Source of the DNA: Rhizobium lusitanum
GTDB lineage: Bacteria; Pseudomonadota; Alphaproteobacteria; Rhizobiales; Rhizobiaceae
Length of the DNA: 64,000 nt
Direction of reading: 5' to 3'
Assembly: GCF_014189535.1 (NCBI RefSeq)
Contig: NZ_CP050308.1
Location: 3,833,001 to 3,897,000 of the forward strand
Made by a program: the position numbers and the translations under genes. The first letter of the stretch is position 1. Each line of letters opens with the position of its first letter. A model generated the notes under the pieces. The model saw only the letters and a program-made list of their open reading frames with translations. It made no database searches and had not been told where the DNA came from. Positions 47,274-55,678 of this stretch are shown here, piece after piece.

Positions 47274-48128
47274 ATGCATGTTATCGTCACCGGAGGCTCA
47301 AGCGGGATCGGTCTGGCGATAGCCAAGCTCTATGCTGCCAGGGGGACACGCGTTTCCCTGCTCGCCCGTCACTCCGGGCGTCTTGACCAGGCACGCGGCG
47401 AGCTGACCGCCATCTCCAGCGTCGACCCTTCCCACATCCAGATTGCCTCCGTCGATGTCGCATCCGCCAGTCAGACCTTGGAAGCCGTCGGACTCTGCGA
47501 ACGCACCTTCGGCCCTTGCGACATCCTTATCGCCTCGGCCGGGATTGTCGAACCCTCTGCTTTCGACGCGATGCCGGCGGCGGCCTTCGACGAACAGATC
47601 ACGACCAATCTCCTCGGCACCGCGAACGTGGTGCGCGCGGTCTACAAGGGCATGAAGGCGCGTCGCGGCGGCAAGATCATGATGATCTCCTCGGGTGCCG
47701 CGCTGATCGGCATTTACGGCTACACCGCCTATTGCGCCTCCAAGTCGGCGCTGGCCGGCTTTGCCGAAGCCTTGAGCGCTGAGGCGGGTGTCTCAGGTGT
47801 TCGCGTCACCATCTGTTTTCCGCCGGATACGCTTACGCCGCAATATCGCCGTGAGATGTCGATGCGGCCCGCCGAAGCGGAGCTTATGATGGGCGCTGTC
47901 AAACCCTGGAGCGCCGACGCGGTGGCGGCGAGGATCGTTCGAGGCCTCGATCGTGGCAAGGCTCGAATCCATTTCGGATTGTCACTGACGGCGCTCGCCT
48001 ATTTCGGCCCGTTGATAAAACCGCCGCTGATGTGGTGGTTTTCCCGCAAAATGAGAAAAATAACTGGGCAAGGACAAGAAGTAAGTCTTGTAGACGCGGT
48101 CGATGGAGGCTTTGATCGCGGGAAGTGA
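47274..48128 (+). CDS. rkpH: short-chain reductase RkpH, 3-ketosphinganine reductase-like
   Basis: A 284-residue SDR. The NADP site is VTGGSSGIGLAIAKLYAARG, the serine is in MMISSGAAL, and the active-site pair is Y153-C-A-S-K157. After it, VTICFPPDTLTPQYRRE closely resembles the PPDT-TP region of eukaryotic 3-ketodihydrosphingosine reductases. A hydrophobic C-terminal segment (FGPLIKPPLMWWF) may bind the membrane. Its neighbours make an alpha-amino ketone, so reduction of that ketone to an amino alcohol is the likely reaction. It starts 18 bp after rkpG. Confidence 0.9.
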   Translation: MHVIVTGGSSGIGLAIAKLYAARGTRVSLLARHSGRLDQARGELTAISSVDPSHIQIASVDVASASQTLEAVGLCERTFGPCDILIASAGIVEPSAFDAMPAAAFDEQITTNLLGTANVVRAVYKGMKARRGGKIMMISSGAALIGIYGYTAYCASKSALAGFAEALSAEAGVSGVRVTICFPPDTLTPQYRREMSMRPAEAELMMGAVKPWSADAVAARIVRGLDRGKARIHFGLSLTALAYFGPLIKPPLMWWFSRKMRKITGQGQEVSLVDAVDGGFDRGK

Positions 48129-48198
48129 GCACGGAGTTTGCTCAACCCATACGACAATGCGGTGCGCCCGGCGTGAGGCGCACAAGAGATGATGAAAT

Positions 48199-49851
48199 TT
48201 GGATTGGGGCCTTTGTTCGTTCCGATGTTCGGAAGAAACGGGGGCAGATGGCAGGTATTTGGACGATATAGTTTTGAAACTTCATGATTTTCCAGCTCTT
48301 CTGACGGTTGCCTGCTTCGCATTCTCCTGCGTCGTCATATTCCTGACCGATCCCTTTGCGATGCCCGCCGCCATCAACAGGCAAAATCGTACCGAGAGAA
48401 GCTTGAGGCGGCGAGCCTTTGAATGGGCTGCAAAAATTCCGGTCATCGCTCTGGTCTATGCTGGTTTCTTCGCTATTTCCTGGCGCCCGCTTTATGGCGC
48501 GCAGGGTGCGATTAGCTTTTTCGTCATCTTCACCGGCATTTCGCGCGCAAAATTCCAGTTCATCCGCGAGCCCCTGGTCTTTTCCGATATCGCCCTGGTG
48601 GTCGACGTTTTCAAATACAAGGAAATTTTCTACGCGAGTTCCCTGAACGTCGTCTTCTGGATCATCGCGCTTTCGTATGTGTTCGGTGTCAGCGGTCTTT
48701 ACATGTATTTCGAGCCGTCGATCCTGCCCGACAGCAACGGCTTCCTGTGGGTTCTCGTGATGCTGGCCGTCGCCTTCGGTCCCTGGCTTGCCTTGTTCAG
48801 CCGCATCGTCAGCGATCCGGTCTGTCGTTTCACACAGAAGGTTCTGGGCAAGGTCGACGTCAAGAAGGATACGGTCAGGTTCGGCACGTTCGAATCTGTC
48901 GTCTTTCATTTCGTCATCTGGGTCGGCGTCAAGCGTGAGGCGATTGTGACGCAGCTGTCGGAGCGCCTCATCTCCGTCCTTCACGAGCTTTGGGAGCATG
49001 GCGACGACGAGCCGCTGATCGTCGTCTGGCAATCCGAATCCTTCATCGACCTTCGACATTTCGGCGTGGAGAGCGTCAAGCTGCCCAATCTCGACCGGTT
49101 GCGGGAACAGGCGGCGCAATGGGGGCGGATGACCAGCGTCTTCGAGGGCGGCTATACGCTGCGCACAGAATTCGCCGTATTGAGCGGCCTGTTGCCCGAA
49201 AACGTCCATATCGACGCGAGCTATCCCTATCTGCGCGCCAGCCACTACAAGGATGTCGTCTGGCCGGCGCGGCTGAAGAAAGTCGGCTGGAAGACGCAGT
49301 TCATCCACCCCTACGACAGAACCTTCTTCCTGCGCCACAAAGCCATGCCGCAGCTCGGCTTCGACCGGATGATAATGCTGGACGAATTCGATCACAGGCC
49401 TGATCGCGATGGACCCTATGTCAGCGATCTGGCGCTGACGAAGAGCGTGATTCGCGCGATCGACGAAGAGGGCACGGCAAAGAATTTCGTCTTCGTCGCC
49501 TCCATGGCGAATCATGGCCCCTGGGAGCCCGGTCGCTGCGGCGATCTGACGGATCCGGTGGAGATTTATAGCGAATTGCTGATGCGCGCCGACCACGCGC
49601 TCGGTAATCTCGCTCATCATCTCGACAGGCTCGATCGTCCTGTCTGGCTGCTGTTCTATGGCGATCACGCGCCGCTGCTGAAGGCTTTCGCCGATCCCTT
49701 CCCGGATCCGCGCACGGATTACATCGTCGTTCCGCTCGGCCGGGCGCGGGCGCATTCGCAAAAGCCGATGCCGGCGCAGGAAGAGGCGCCCTGGAACCTC
49801 ATCGGCACCTTGCTGCGCTATGCCGGTCTCAGCACGGAGGTCCCGGAGTGA
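48199..49851 (+). CDS. rkpI: LTA-synthase/sulfatase-superfamily membrane protein RkpI
   Basis: A 550-residue protein with about four N-terminal membrane helices and a C-terminal alkaline-phosphatase-superfamily domain. It has VVWQSESFIDLRHFGV, EGGYTLRTEFAVLSGLLP (T320 aligns with the catalytic threonine of lipoteichoic-acid synthases), FVASMANHGPWEP and FYGDHAPLL for metal binding. Relatives transfer phosphoglycerol or phosphoethanolamine at the outer face of the inner membrane, so head-group transfer to the lipid or polysaccharide is possible. The start is uncertain: TTG 48199 has a weak AGAG site and TTG 48259 is an alternative. It overlaps rkpJ by 4 bp. Confidence 0.82.
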   Translation: MDWGLCSFRCSEETGADGRYLDDIVLKLHDFPALLTVACFAFSCVVIFLTDPFAMPAAINRQNRTERSLRRRAFEWAAKIPVIALVYAGFFAISWRPLYGAQGAISFFVIFTGISRAKFQFIREPLVFSDIALVVDVFKYKEIFYASSLNVVFWIIALSYVFGVSGLYMYFEPSILPDSNGFLWVLVMLAVAFGPWLALFSRIVSDPVCRFTQKVLGKVDVKKDTVRFGTFESVVFHFVIWVGVKREAIVTQLSERLISVLHELWEHGDDEPLIVVWQSESFIDLRHFGVESVKLPNLDRLREQAAQWGRMTSVFEGGYTLRTEFAVLSGLLPENVHIDASYPYLRASHYKDVVWPARLKKVGWKTQFIHPYDRTFFLRHKAMPQLGFDRMIMLDEFDHRPDRDGPYVSDLALTKSVIRAIDEEGTAKNFVFVASMANHGPWEPGRCGDLTDPVEIYSELLMRADHALGNLAHHLDRLDRPVWLLFYGDHAPLLKAFADPFPDPRTDYIVVPLGRARAHSQKPMPAQEEAPWNLIGTLLRYAGLSTEVPE

Positions 49852-51158
49852 TGGCTTCCGGGCAGGGGACTGATGACGGGCCGGAGACTACGGCGCGCGT
49901 CTTTCTCTTCTTGCAGGGGCCGTCATCGCCGCTTTTTGTCGAAATCGCGAGGGGGCTGGAGGCCGCAGGCTGCCGCTGCATCCGAATCAACCTCAATCCC
50001 GGCGACTGGATGTTCTGGCATCGCCGCGGCACGTTCAACTATCGCGGCGGTTTCCCCGGCTGGCGTGATTATGTTTGCCGCCGAATCGAGGAGGACAAGA
50101 TCACCGACGTGATTCTTCTCGGCGAGGAGCGCCCCTATCATCAGGTGGCGATCGAAGAGGCGCGCAGGCGGGGTGCCAAGATCAATATCGTCGAGATGGG
50201 ATATTTGCGGCCGGATTGGGTGACGCTTGAGCGGGACGGAATGTCGTCCAATTCGCGCTTTCCCGTTGATCCACAACATATTCTGCAAGCGGCAGTGGGG
50301 CTGCCCGAGCCGGATTGGGCACGCCGGTTCAGCCACAGCTTCCTTGCCGAGGCGGCCTATGATCTTCTCTACAATCTCCCGAATGCCTTCCTCTGGTTCC
50401 TTTATCCCGGCTACCAGCGCCATGCGCTCTATCATCCGCTGGTGGAATATGCGGGTTGGCTCCGCCGCCTGCCGTCGGGCGGCAGGCGCGCGAGGGAGGC
50501 CGACCGGACGATTGAGAGCCTGATCGCCGATGGGACATGCTTCTTCGTCTACCCCTTGCAGCTTCAGACGGATTATCAGTTGCGCTCGCATTCTCTCTTC
50601 CAGCAGCAGCAGGATGCCATAAGGCAGATCATACGATCCTTCGCCACTCATGCGGCTCCCGACACGCATCTGGTGGTCAAGCTTCATCCACTTGATAATG
50701 GGCTAGTCGATTGGAAGCACTATATCGACGGCGTCTGCGCTTCCCATGCCGTTTCGTTGCGCGTCCATTTCATTGACGGCGGCGATCTCGAAAAATTGAT
50801 CGCGGCGAGCCGTGGCATGGTGACGGTCAATTCCACGGCAGCACTTTCGGCGCTGCAAGCCGACAGGCCGGTGAAGGTTCTCGGAGCGGCCATCTACGAT
50901 ATCGAAGGTTTGACCGACCAGAAGCCGCTGGACCTCTTCTGGGTGCATCCCGCAGCGCCATCGGCCGATATTCGCGGTGCATTTCTGAAATTGCTGGCCG
51001 CCTCCATCCAGGTTCGTGGGAATTTCTACTCCCGTGCCGGTGCGCGCGCGGCAGCGGCGGCGATTGTGGACCGGCTCCTGGCACGAACCGTCAACTTGCC
51101 GGAGGCTTATATGGACCCACCACCACGGCAAAAGCCGGTGAAGATCGATATTCCCTAG
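49848..51158 (+). CDS. rkpJ: capsule polysaccharide biosynthesis/export protein RkpJ (KpsS/KpsC-like)
   Basis: A 436-residue cytosolic protein of the Capsule_synth family. KpsC and KpsS build the poly-Kdo linker on the lipid anchor in E. coli group 2 capsules. Typical sections are VFLFLQGPSSPLFVEIARGL near the start, RINLNPGDWMFW, FFVYPLQLQTDYQLRSHS, HLVVKLHPLDNG and GMVTVNSTAALSAL near the nucleotide-sugar site. It is the last gene of the rkpAGHIJ unit, coupled to rkpI by a 4-bp overlap. A Kdo-type transferase or linker role is inferred from the family. Confidence 0.85.
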   Translation: MMASGQGTDDGPETTARVFLFLQGPSSPLFVEIARGLEAAGCRCIRINLNPGDWMFWHRRGTFNYRGGFPGWRDYVCRRIEEDKITDVILLGEERPYHQVAIEEARRRGAKINIVEMGYLRPDWVTLERDGMSSNSRFPVDPQHILQAAVGLPEPDWARRFSHSFLAEAAYDLLYNLPNAFLWFLYPGYQRHALYHPLVEYAGWLRRLPSGGRRAREADRTIESLIADGTCFFVYPLQLQTDYQLRSHSLFQQQQDAIRQIIRSFATHAAPDTHLVVKLHPLDNGLVDWKHYIDGVCASHAVSLRVHFIDGGDLEKLIAASRGMVTVNSTAALSALQADRPVKVLGAAIYDIEGLTDQKPLDLFWVHPAAPSADIRGAFLKLLAASIQVRGNFYSRAGARAAAAAIVDRLLARTVNLPEAYMDPPPRQKPVKIDIP

Positions 51159-51353
51159 GTGTCTTTCGAGCAGAAGGTCCGATCAGCTTCGGAAAAGCAG
51201 CACGGCTCACTCTTGCTTATGTGAGTCGCCGATGAGGCTGCCGACCCTGAAATTGACATAACGGCACCTTACATAAGGAATCGTAGTAAACTTAACGCGT
51301 CGATTCGGCGTTAAGACAAAGATCGAATACGCGGTTTGCCGGGAGCAAACATC

Positions 51354-51467
51354 ATGGATGGCAGTAAGATGGAACGGTTTATGCTGAAGGAGCTGCTCGC
51401 GATCATCGCAGCTCTCGTACTTGTTTCAGCGGTACTTTTGACGATCGTCATCACGGGCAACTACTGA
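51354..51467 (+). CDS. 37-residue single-helix membrane peptide
   Basis: A short frame encoding MDGSKMERFMLKELL followed by one hydrophobic helix (AIIAALVLVSAVLLTIVIT) and GNY. A strong GGGAG ribosome site (51341-51345) lies 8 nt before the ATG. The charge pattern places the N-terminus in the cytosol. It resembles the many one-helix bacterial small proteins that bind membrane complexes. It stands alone between the rkp unit and the tRNA genes. I recognise no family. Confidence 0.6.
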   Translation: MDGSKMERFMLKELLAIIAALVLVSAVLLTIVITGNY

Positions 51468-51597
51468 GCGGCACGCCTCGGCGTGCCCGGTTCCATTCGT
51501 GCGCAAGACATAGAGGCGTTCCCTTCCCGAAGTGAGAACGGGTGTCGAACAATTGGCAAGCCAGTCGCTTTGCCTATTCATCTTCTTTTTGGAAAAA

Positions 51598-51673
51598 TGG
51601 TGGGCGATGACGGACTCGAACCGCCGACATCCTCGGTGTAAACGAGGCGCTCTACCAACTGAGCTAATCGCCC
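51598..51673 (-). tRNA. tRNA-Val (anticodon TAC)
   Basis: A 76-nt cloverleaf on the minus strand, starting GGGCGATTAGCTCAGTTGG and ending ATCGCCCACCA. The 7-bp acceptor stem pairs fully, the anticodon loop reads TTTACAC, and GGTTCGAGTCC is the T arm. CCA is encoded. Confidence 0.96.
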
Positions 51674-51716
51674 TTCAGCGAAGCGGTGCAATTGCCCGCC
51701 GCGTTTCGGTGGCCGT

Positions 51717-51745
51717 GATCTATGCGGAACGACGAAAAACCGCAA
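51717..51745 (-). promoter_or_regulatory. candidate promoter of tRNA-Val
   Basis: On the minus strand, TTGCGG (51745-51740), 17 nt and TAGATC (51722-51717) make a plausible pair about 44 bp before the tRNA. Confidence 0.4.
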
Positions 51746-51970
51746 GAGTGTTTGTGAAGATTTTTTGATTTTTTTGCTCGCGCGGTATCGGCGCAAGTTA
51801 TCAACAATATGTGTTTTCTCGAAAGCATGCCGGGAGAGGGCGGGGCATATGGGCTGTTTTTGAAATGCATGAGACGCGAACCTGCCATGCTAAATCGATG
51901 GAACGGAAACGTGCCGCCGCCGCTTCCGAAAACAATTCGTGCTCTGTCATGGATTTGTATTCAAACCTGC

Positions 51971-51999
51971 TTGACACCCAAACACGAACCCCGTAGTTA
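51971..51999 (+). promoter_or_regulatory. promoter of the tRNA-Asp genes
   Basis: A perfect -35 TTGACA (51971-51976), a 17-nt spacer and TAGTTA (51994-51999) lie about 68 bp before the first tRNA-Asp. Confidence 0.6.
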
Positions 52000-52067
52000 G
52001 CCGCTCATCGAACGGCCAAGGCCGCTTTGATGGGTGCGAAAGCATCCGGAACGCTTTGAAATGAAAT

Positions 52068-52144
52068 GCGGGTGTAGCTCAGTTGGTTAGAGTGCCGGCC
52101 TGTCACGCCGGAGGTCGCGGGTTCGAGCCCCGTCACTCGCGCCA
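52068..52144 (+). tRNA. tRNA-Asp (anticodon GTC), copy 1
   Basis: A 77-nt gene starting GCGGGTGTAGCTCAGTTGG with encoded CCA. The anticodon stem-loop CCGGCCTGTCACGCCGG contains GTC. The acceptor stem includes one G-T pair. It is almost identical to the copy 51 bp downstream. Confidence 0.96.
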
Positions 52145-52195
52145 TTTCAAAGAATGAATTCCGGGCTTTTGCCGGGCCGTAAGGTCAAACAATGC

Positions 52196-52272
52196 GCGGG
52201 TGTAGCTCAGTCGGTTAGAGTGCCGGCCTGTCACGCCGGAGGTCGCGGGTTCGAGCCCCGTCACTCGCGCCA
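52196..52272 (+). tRNA. tRNA-Asp (anticodon GTC), copy 2
   Basis: A 77-nt gene identical to copy 1 except for one D-loop base (CAGTCGG instead of CAGTTGG). Probably cotranscribed with copy 1. An inverted repeat GCGAAAGG/CTTTTCGC at 52316-52333 downstream may end the tRNA transcript. Confidence 0.96.
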
Positions 52273-52530
52273 TTCGTTTCAAGTGACTACAATCAATCAT
52301 CTATTTGTTGCGAGTGCGAAAGGCCCTTTTCGCCTTTGCGCCTATTTGTCGCGATATCGTTGCAACACATTGATAAGTCCCGTTCGGTAGTGCTTGAAGC
52401 GAGCTATTCAAAAGGCTTGCGCCCGCGCTCTGGCTGCGCTAACCACGGCTTTGTTGCAACGCTCTTTCGCTTGCTGGGCATTTGCTCAGAGGCGCCGCCC
52501 CGGCGCTCATGGCAAGCAGGGATGGACATG
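52273..52530. other. nuo operon leader region
   Basis: 258 bases between tRNA-Asp and nuoA. An inverted repeat at 52316-52333 is a weak terminator candidate for the tRNAs. The nuoA reading frame stays open back to 52336, but this part is not NuoA-like. The nuo promoter must be here, but no consensus is clear. Confidence 0.4.
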
Positions 52531-52896
52531 ATGACTGGACTACTCAGTTCCTATATTCCGATAGCGATTTTCATTGGTATTGCCATCGTCATTGGTGTGG
52601 CATTGCTGATCACGCCGTTTGCCGTCGCCTTCAAGGCGCCCGATTCGGAAAAGCTGTCGGCCTACGAATGCGGCTTCAACGCATTCGACGATGCCCGCAT
52701 GAAATTCGACATCCGCTTCTACCTGGTGTCGATCCTCTTCATCATCTTTGACCTGGAAGTCGCCTTCCTCTTCCCGTGGGCCGTATCCTTTAGTGCGATC
52801 GGCTGGTTCGGGTTCTGGTCGATGATGGTGTTCCTGGGTGTGCTGACCATCGGCTTTATTTATGAATGGAAAAAGGGAGCCCTGGAATGGGAGTAG
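52531..52896 (+). CDS. nuoA: NADH-quinone oxidoreductase subunit A
   Basis: A 121-residue membrane subunit of complex I with three helices. The conserved loop [20 protein letters not shown] is followed by [17 protein letters not shown], the family signature. ATG 52531 is used with AGGG 9 nt upstream; ATG 52528 is equally possible. It opens the nuo operon and overlaps nuoB by 10 bp. Confidence 0.95.
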   Translation: MTGLLSSYIPIAIFIGIAIVIGVALLITPFAVAFKAPDSEKLSAYECGFNAFDDARMKFDIRFYLVSILFIIFDLEVAFLFPWAVSFSAIGWFGFWSMMVFLGVLTIGFIYEWKKGALEWE

Positions 52897-53468
52897 CCCA
52901 AAGCAACACGCCGCTTGTCGCGCCGCAGCCGAAGGGGATCATTGATCCTGCGACCGGCAAGCCGGTTGGCAGCAACGATCCGTTCTTCGGCGAGATCAAC
53001 AATGAACTCGCCGACAAGGGTTTTCTGGTTACCTCGACCGATGAGTTGATCAACTGGGCCCGTACCGGCTCGTTGATGTGGATGACTTTCGGTCTTGCAT
53101 GCTGTGCCGTCGAAATGATGCAGGTTTCCATGCCGCGTTACGACGTCGAGCGTTTCGGTTTCGCGCCGCGCGCCTCGCCGCGCCAGTCGGACGTCATGAT
53201 CGTTGCCGGCACGCTGACCAACAAGATGGCTCCGGCGCTCCGCAAGGTCTATGACCAGATGCCGGAACCGCGTTACGTCATCTCGATGGGTTCCTGCGCC
53301 AATGGCGGCGGCTACTATCACTATTCCTATTCGGTTGTGCGCGGCTGCGACCGCATCGTGCCGATCGATATCTATATACCGGGCTGTCCTCCCACGGCAG
53401 AGGCGCTGCTTTACGGCGTGCTTCTGCTGCAGAAGAAAATCCGGCGCACCGGCACGATCGAACGGTAA
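52887..53468 (+). CDS. nuoB: NADH-quinone oxidoreductase subunit B
   Basis: A 193-residue subunit that holds the N2 [4Fe-4S] cluster, the last electron carrier before quinone. Ligands are the tandem cysteines in [11 protein letters not shown], then [11 protein letters not shown] and [12 protein letters not shown]. The ATG 52887 has GGGAG upstream. Confidence 0.96.
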   Translation: MGVAQSNTPLVAPQPKGIIDPATGKPVGSNDPFFGEINNELADKGFLVTSTDELINWARTGSLMWMTFGLACCAVEMMQVSMPRYDVERFGFAPRASPRQSDVMIVAGTLTNKMAPALRKVYDQMPEPRYVISMGSCANGGGYYHYSYSVVRGCDRIVPIDIYIPGCPPTAEALLYGVLLLQKKIRRTGTIER

Positions 53469-53486
53469 GGCAGGGGACAAGGTATT

Positions 53487-54089
53487 ATGAGTGAAGCCCT
53501 GAATGAGCTCGCCAGCTATCTTACGGAAGTTCGTGGCGCCCTGATTTCGTCAAGCGAGATCAAGTATGGCGAACTGAACGTCACGACGACCGCTGCAAAC
53601 ATCATTGCGCTGCTGACCTTCCTGCGTGATGACGCCAAATGCGGCTTCGTCAACATGACGGATATTTGCGGCGTCGACTGGCCGCAGCGCCCTGATCGTT
53701 TCGATGTCGTCTATCATCTGCTGTCGCCGAAGAAGAACCTGCGCATCCGCATCAAGGTTCCGGTCGCCGAAGATCAGCCTGTTCCCTCGGCCTGCGGCGT
53801 CTATCCGGGTGCCGACTGGTTCGAGCGCGAAACCTGGGACATGTACGGCGTTCTCTTCACCGGCCATCCGGATCTGCGCCGCATCCTGACCGACTACGGT
53901 TTCGAAGGCCACCCGCTGCGCAAGGACTTCCCGACCACCGGCTTCGTTGAAGTTCGCTATGACGATGCTGCCAAGCGCGTCGTCTACGAGCCGGTCGAGC
54001 TGAAGCAGGAATTCCGCAACTTCGACTTTCTGTCTCCCTGGGAAGGCACGGACTACGTGCTGCCGGGCGACGAAAAGGCGAAGCAGTAA
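53487..54089 (+). CDS. nuoC: NADH-quinone oxidoreductase subunit C
   Basis: A 200-residue subunit of the peripheral arm of complex I. The 30-kDa-subunit signature is [20 protein letters not shown], followed by [11 protein letters not shown]. NuoC is separate from NuoD here, unlike the fused NuoCD of E. coli. Confidence 0.96.
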   Translation: MSEALNELASYLTEVRGALISSSEIKYGELNVTTTAANIIALLTFLRDDAKCGFVNMTDICGVDWPQRPDRFDVVYHLLSPKKNLRIRIKVPVAEDQPVPSACGVYPGADWFERETWDMYGVLFTGHPDLRRILTDYGFEGHPLRKDFPTTGFVEVRYDDAAKRVVYEPVELKQEFRNFDFLSPWEGTDYVLPGDEKAKQ

Positions 54090-54155
54090 ATTGATGGTGT
54101 GTGGCGGGTTGAGCCTGCCATTCTCGAGAATACCTGAAAACGCGAGCCCGTCGCC

Positions 54156-55346
54156 ATGACAGAACATAACGTCCGCAACTTCAACATCAATTTCGGTCCG
54201 CAGCACCCGGCTGCGCACGGCGTTTTGCGTCTCGTCCTCGAATTGGACGGCGAAATTGTGGAACGCGTCGATCCACATATCGGCCTGCTGCATCGCGGCA
54301 CGGAAAAGCTGATCGAAACGAAGACCTATCTGCAGGCCGTTCCTTACTTCGATCGCCTCGACTACGTGGCGCCGATGAACCAGGAACACGCCTATGCGCT
54401 GTCCGTCGAAAAGCTGCTCGGCATCGATATCCCGATCCGTGGCCAGCTGATCCGCGTGCTCTATTCGGAAATCGGCCGTATCCTTTCGCATCTCCTGAAC
54501 GTCACGACGCAGGCCATGGACGTCGGCGCGCTGACGCCGCCGCTCTGGGGCTTCGAAGAGCGCGAAAAGCTGATGGTGTTCTATGAGCGCGCCTCGGGCT
54601 CGCGCATGCATGCCGCCTATATCCGCCCGGGCGGCGTTCACCAGGATCTGCCGGAAAAGCTGGTTCAGGATATCGGCGATTGGTGCGATCCCTTCCTGAA
54701 GGCGCTCGACGATATCGATTCGCTTCTGACCGGCAACCGCATCTTCAAGCAGCGTAACGTCGACATCGGCGTCGTCTCGCTGGAAGACTGTTGGGCCTGG
54801 GGTTTCTCCGGCGTCATGGTCCGCGGCTCTGGCGCCGCCTGGGACCTGCGTCGCTCGCAACCCTATGAATGCTATTCGGATCTGGAATTCGATATTCCGA
54901 TCGGCAAGAACGGCGATTGCTACGACCGGTATCTGATCCGCATGATCGAGATGCGCGAATCCGTCCGCATCATGAAGCAATGCGTCAACCGTCTGCTCGG
55001 CGATGCCAAGACCGGTCCGGTCTCTTCGCTCGACGGCAAGGTCGTGCCGCCGAAGCGGGGCGAGATGAAGCGCTCGATGGAAGCGCTGATCCACCATTTC
55101 AAGCTCTATACCGAAGGCTACCACGTACCGGCCGGCGAGGTTTATTGCGCCGTCGAAGCGCCGAAGGGCGAGTTCGGCGTCTATCTCGTCTCCGACGGTT
55201 CGAACAAGCCGTATCGCTGCAAGATCCGCGCCCCGGGCTATGCGCATCTGCAGGCCATGGATTTCATGTGCCGCGGCCATCAGCTCGCCGACGTCGCGGC
55301 CGTGCTCGGTTCGCTCGACATCGTGTTCGGTGAGGTGGATCGCTGA
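54156..55346 (+). CDS. nuoD: NADH-quinone oxidoreductase subunit D
   Basis: A 396-residue 49-kDa-type subunit that with NuoB forms the quinone site. [20 protein letters not shown] near the N-terminus and [14 protein letters not shown] are conserved, and the C-terminus ends [11 protein letters not shown] as in the family. The 66-bp nuoC-nuoD spacer has no gene. Its stop overlaps the next ATG by one base. Confidence 0.96.
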   Translation: MTEHNVRNFNINFGPQHPAAHGVLRLVLELDGEIVERVDPHIGLLHRGTEKLIETKTYLQAVPYFDRLDYVAPMNQEHAYALSVEKLLGIDIPIRGQLIRVLYSEIGRILSHLLNVTTQAMDVGALTPPLWGFEEREKLMVFYERASGSRMHAAYIRPGGVHQDLPEKLVQDIGDWCDPFLKALDDIDSLLTGNRIFKQRNVDIGVVSLEDCWAWGFSGVMVRGSGAAWDLRRSQPYECYSDLEFDIPIGKNGDCYDRYLIRMIEMRESVRIMKQCVNRLLGDAKTGPVSSLDGKVVPPKRGEMKRSMEALIHHFKLYTEGYHVPAGEVYCAVEAPKGEFGVYLVSDGSNKPYRCKIRAPGYAHLQAMDFMCRGHQLADVAAVLGSLDIVFGEVDR

Positions 55347-55663
55347 TGCAGCAATGGCTGGTCATCGTTGCTGTGCTTCTTTTCGCTTCCGGGGCTTCCG
55401 CCCAGCAAGCCGGCAAGACGCAGACGTTGCCCAGCATCTCTTTGCAAGGTTCGAATGCGAAAAGCGCGAATGGTGCAAAGGGTGACAATGCAGTCCCGCC
55501 GGGCAAGGAATCGACCATGGCCGATCTCGTGTCTCAGGGGTATGAAATCAAGGCCGCTGTGCCGAACGGCGGAAAGTTTGTTGTGTTTATGCAAAAAGAC
55601 CAGTCGGCCTATGCCTGCGAATTCTTGTCCCTGACGGATACGCGGTGTGGGTCCATAAACTGA
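55346..55663 (+). CDS. small secreted protein inside the nuo operon
   Basis: A 105-residue protein with a signal peptide ([20 protein letters not shown]) and a periplasmic part of about 85 residues. The centre is low-complexity and polar; the end contains GYEIKAAVPNGGKFVVFMQK and YACEFLSLTDTRCG with two cysteines. It is tightly coupled to nuoD (TGATG overlap). It is not a classical complex I subunit; an accessory or assembly role is possible. I recognise no named family. Confidence 0.7.
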   Translation: MQQWLVIVAVLLFASGASAQQAGKTQTLPSISLQGSNAKSANGAKGDNAVPPGKESTMADLVSQGYEIKAAVPNGGKFVVFMQKDQSAYACEFLSLTDTRCGSIN

Positions 55664-55678
55664 GATAAGGCGTGAAAG

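Larger units (their letters stand above)
51674..52067. other. divergent region between the tRNA-Val and tRNA-Asp genes
   Basis: 394 bases with promoters for both tRNA units (51717-51745 on minus, 51971-51999 on plus) and AT-rich stretches near 51,755-51,785. The open frames of 61-63 codons here have no ribosome site and are not called. Confidence 0.5.
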
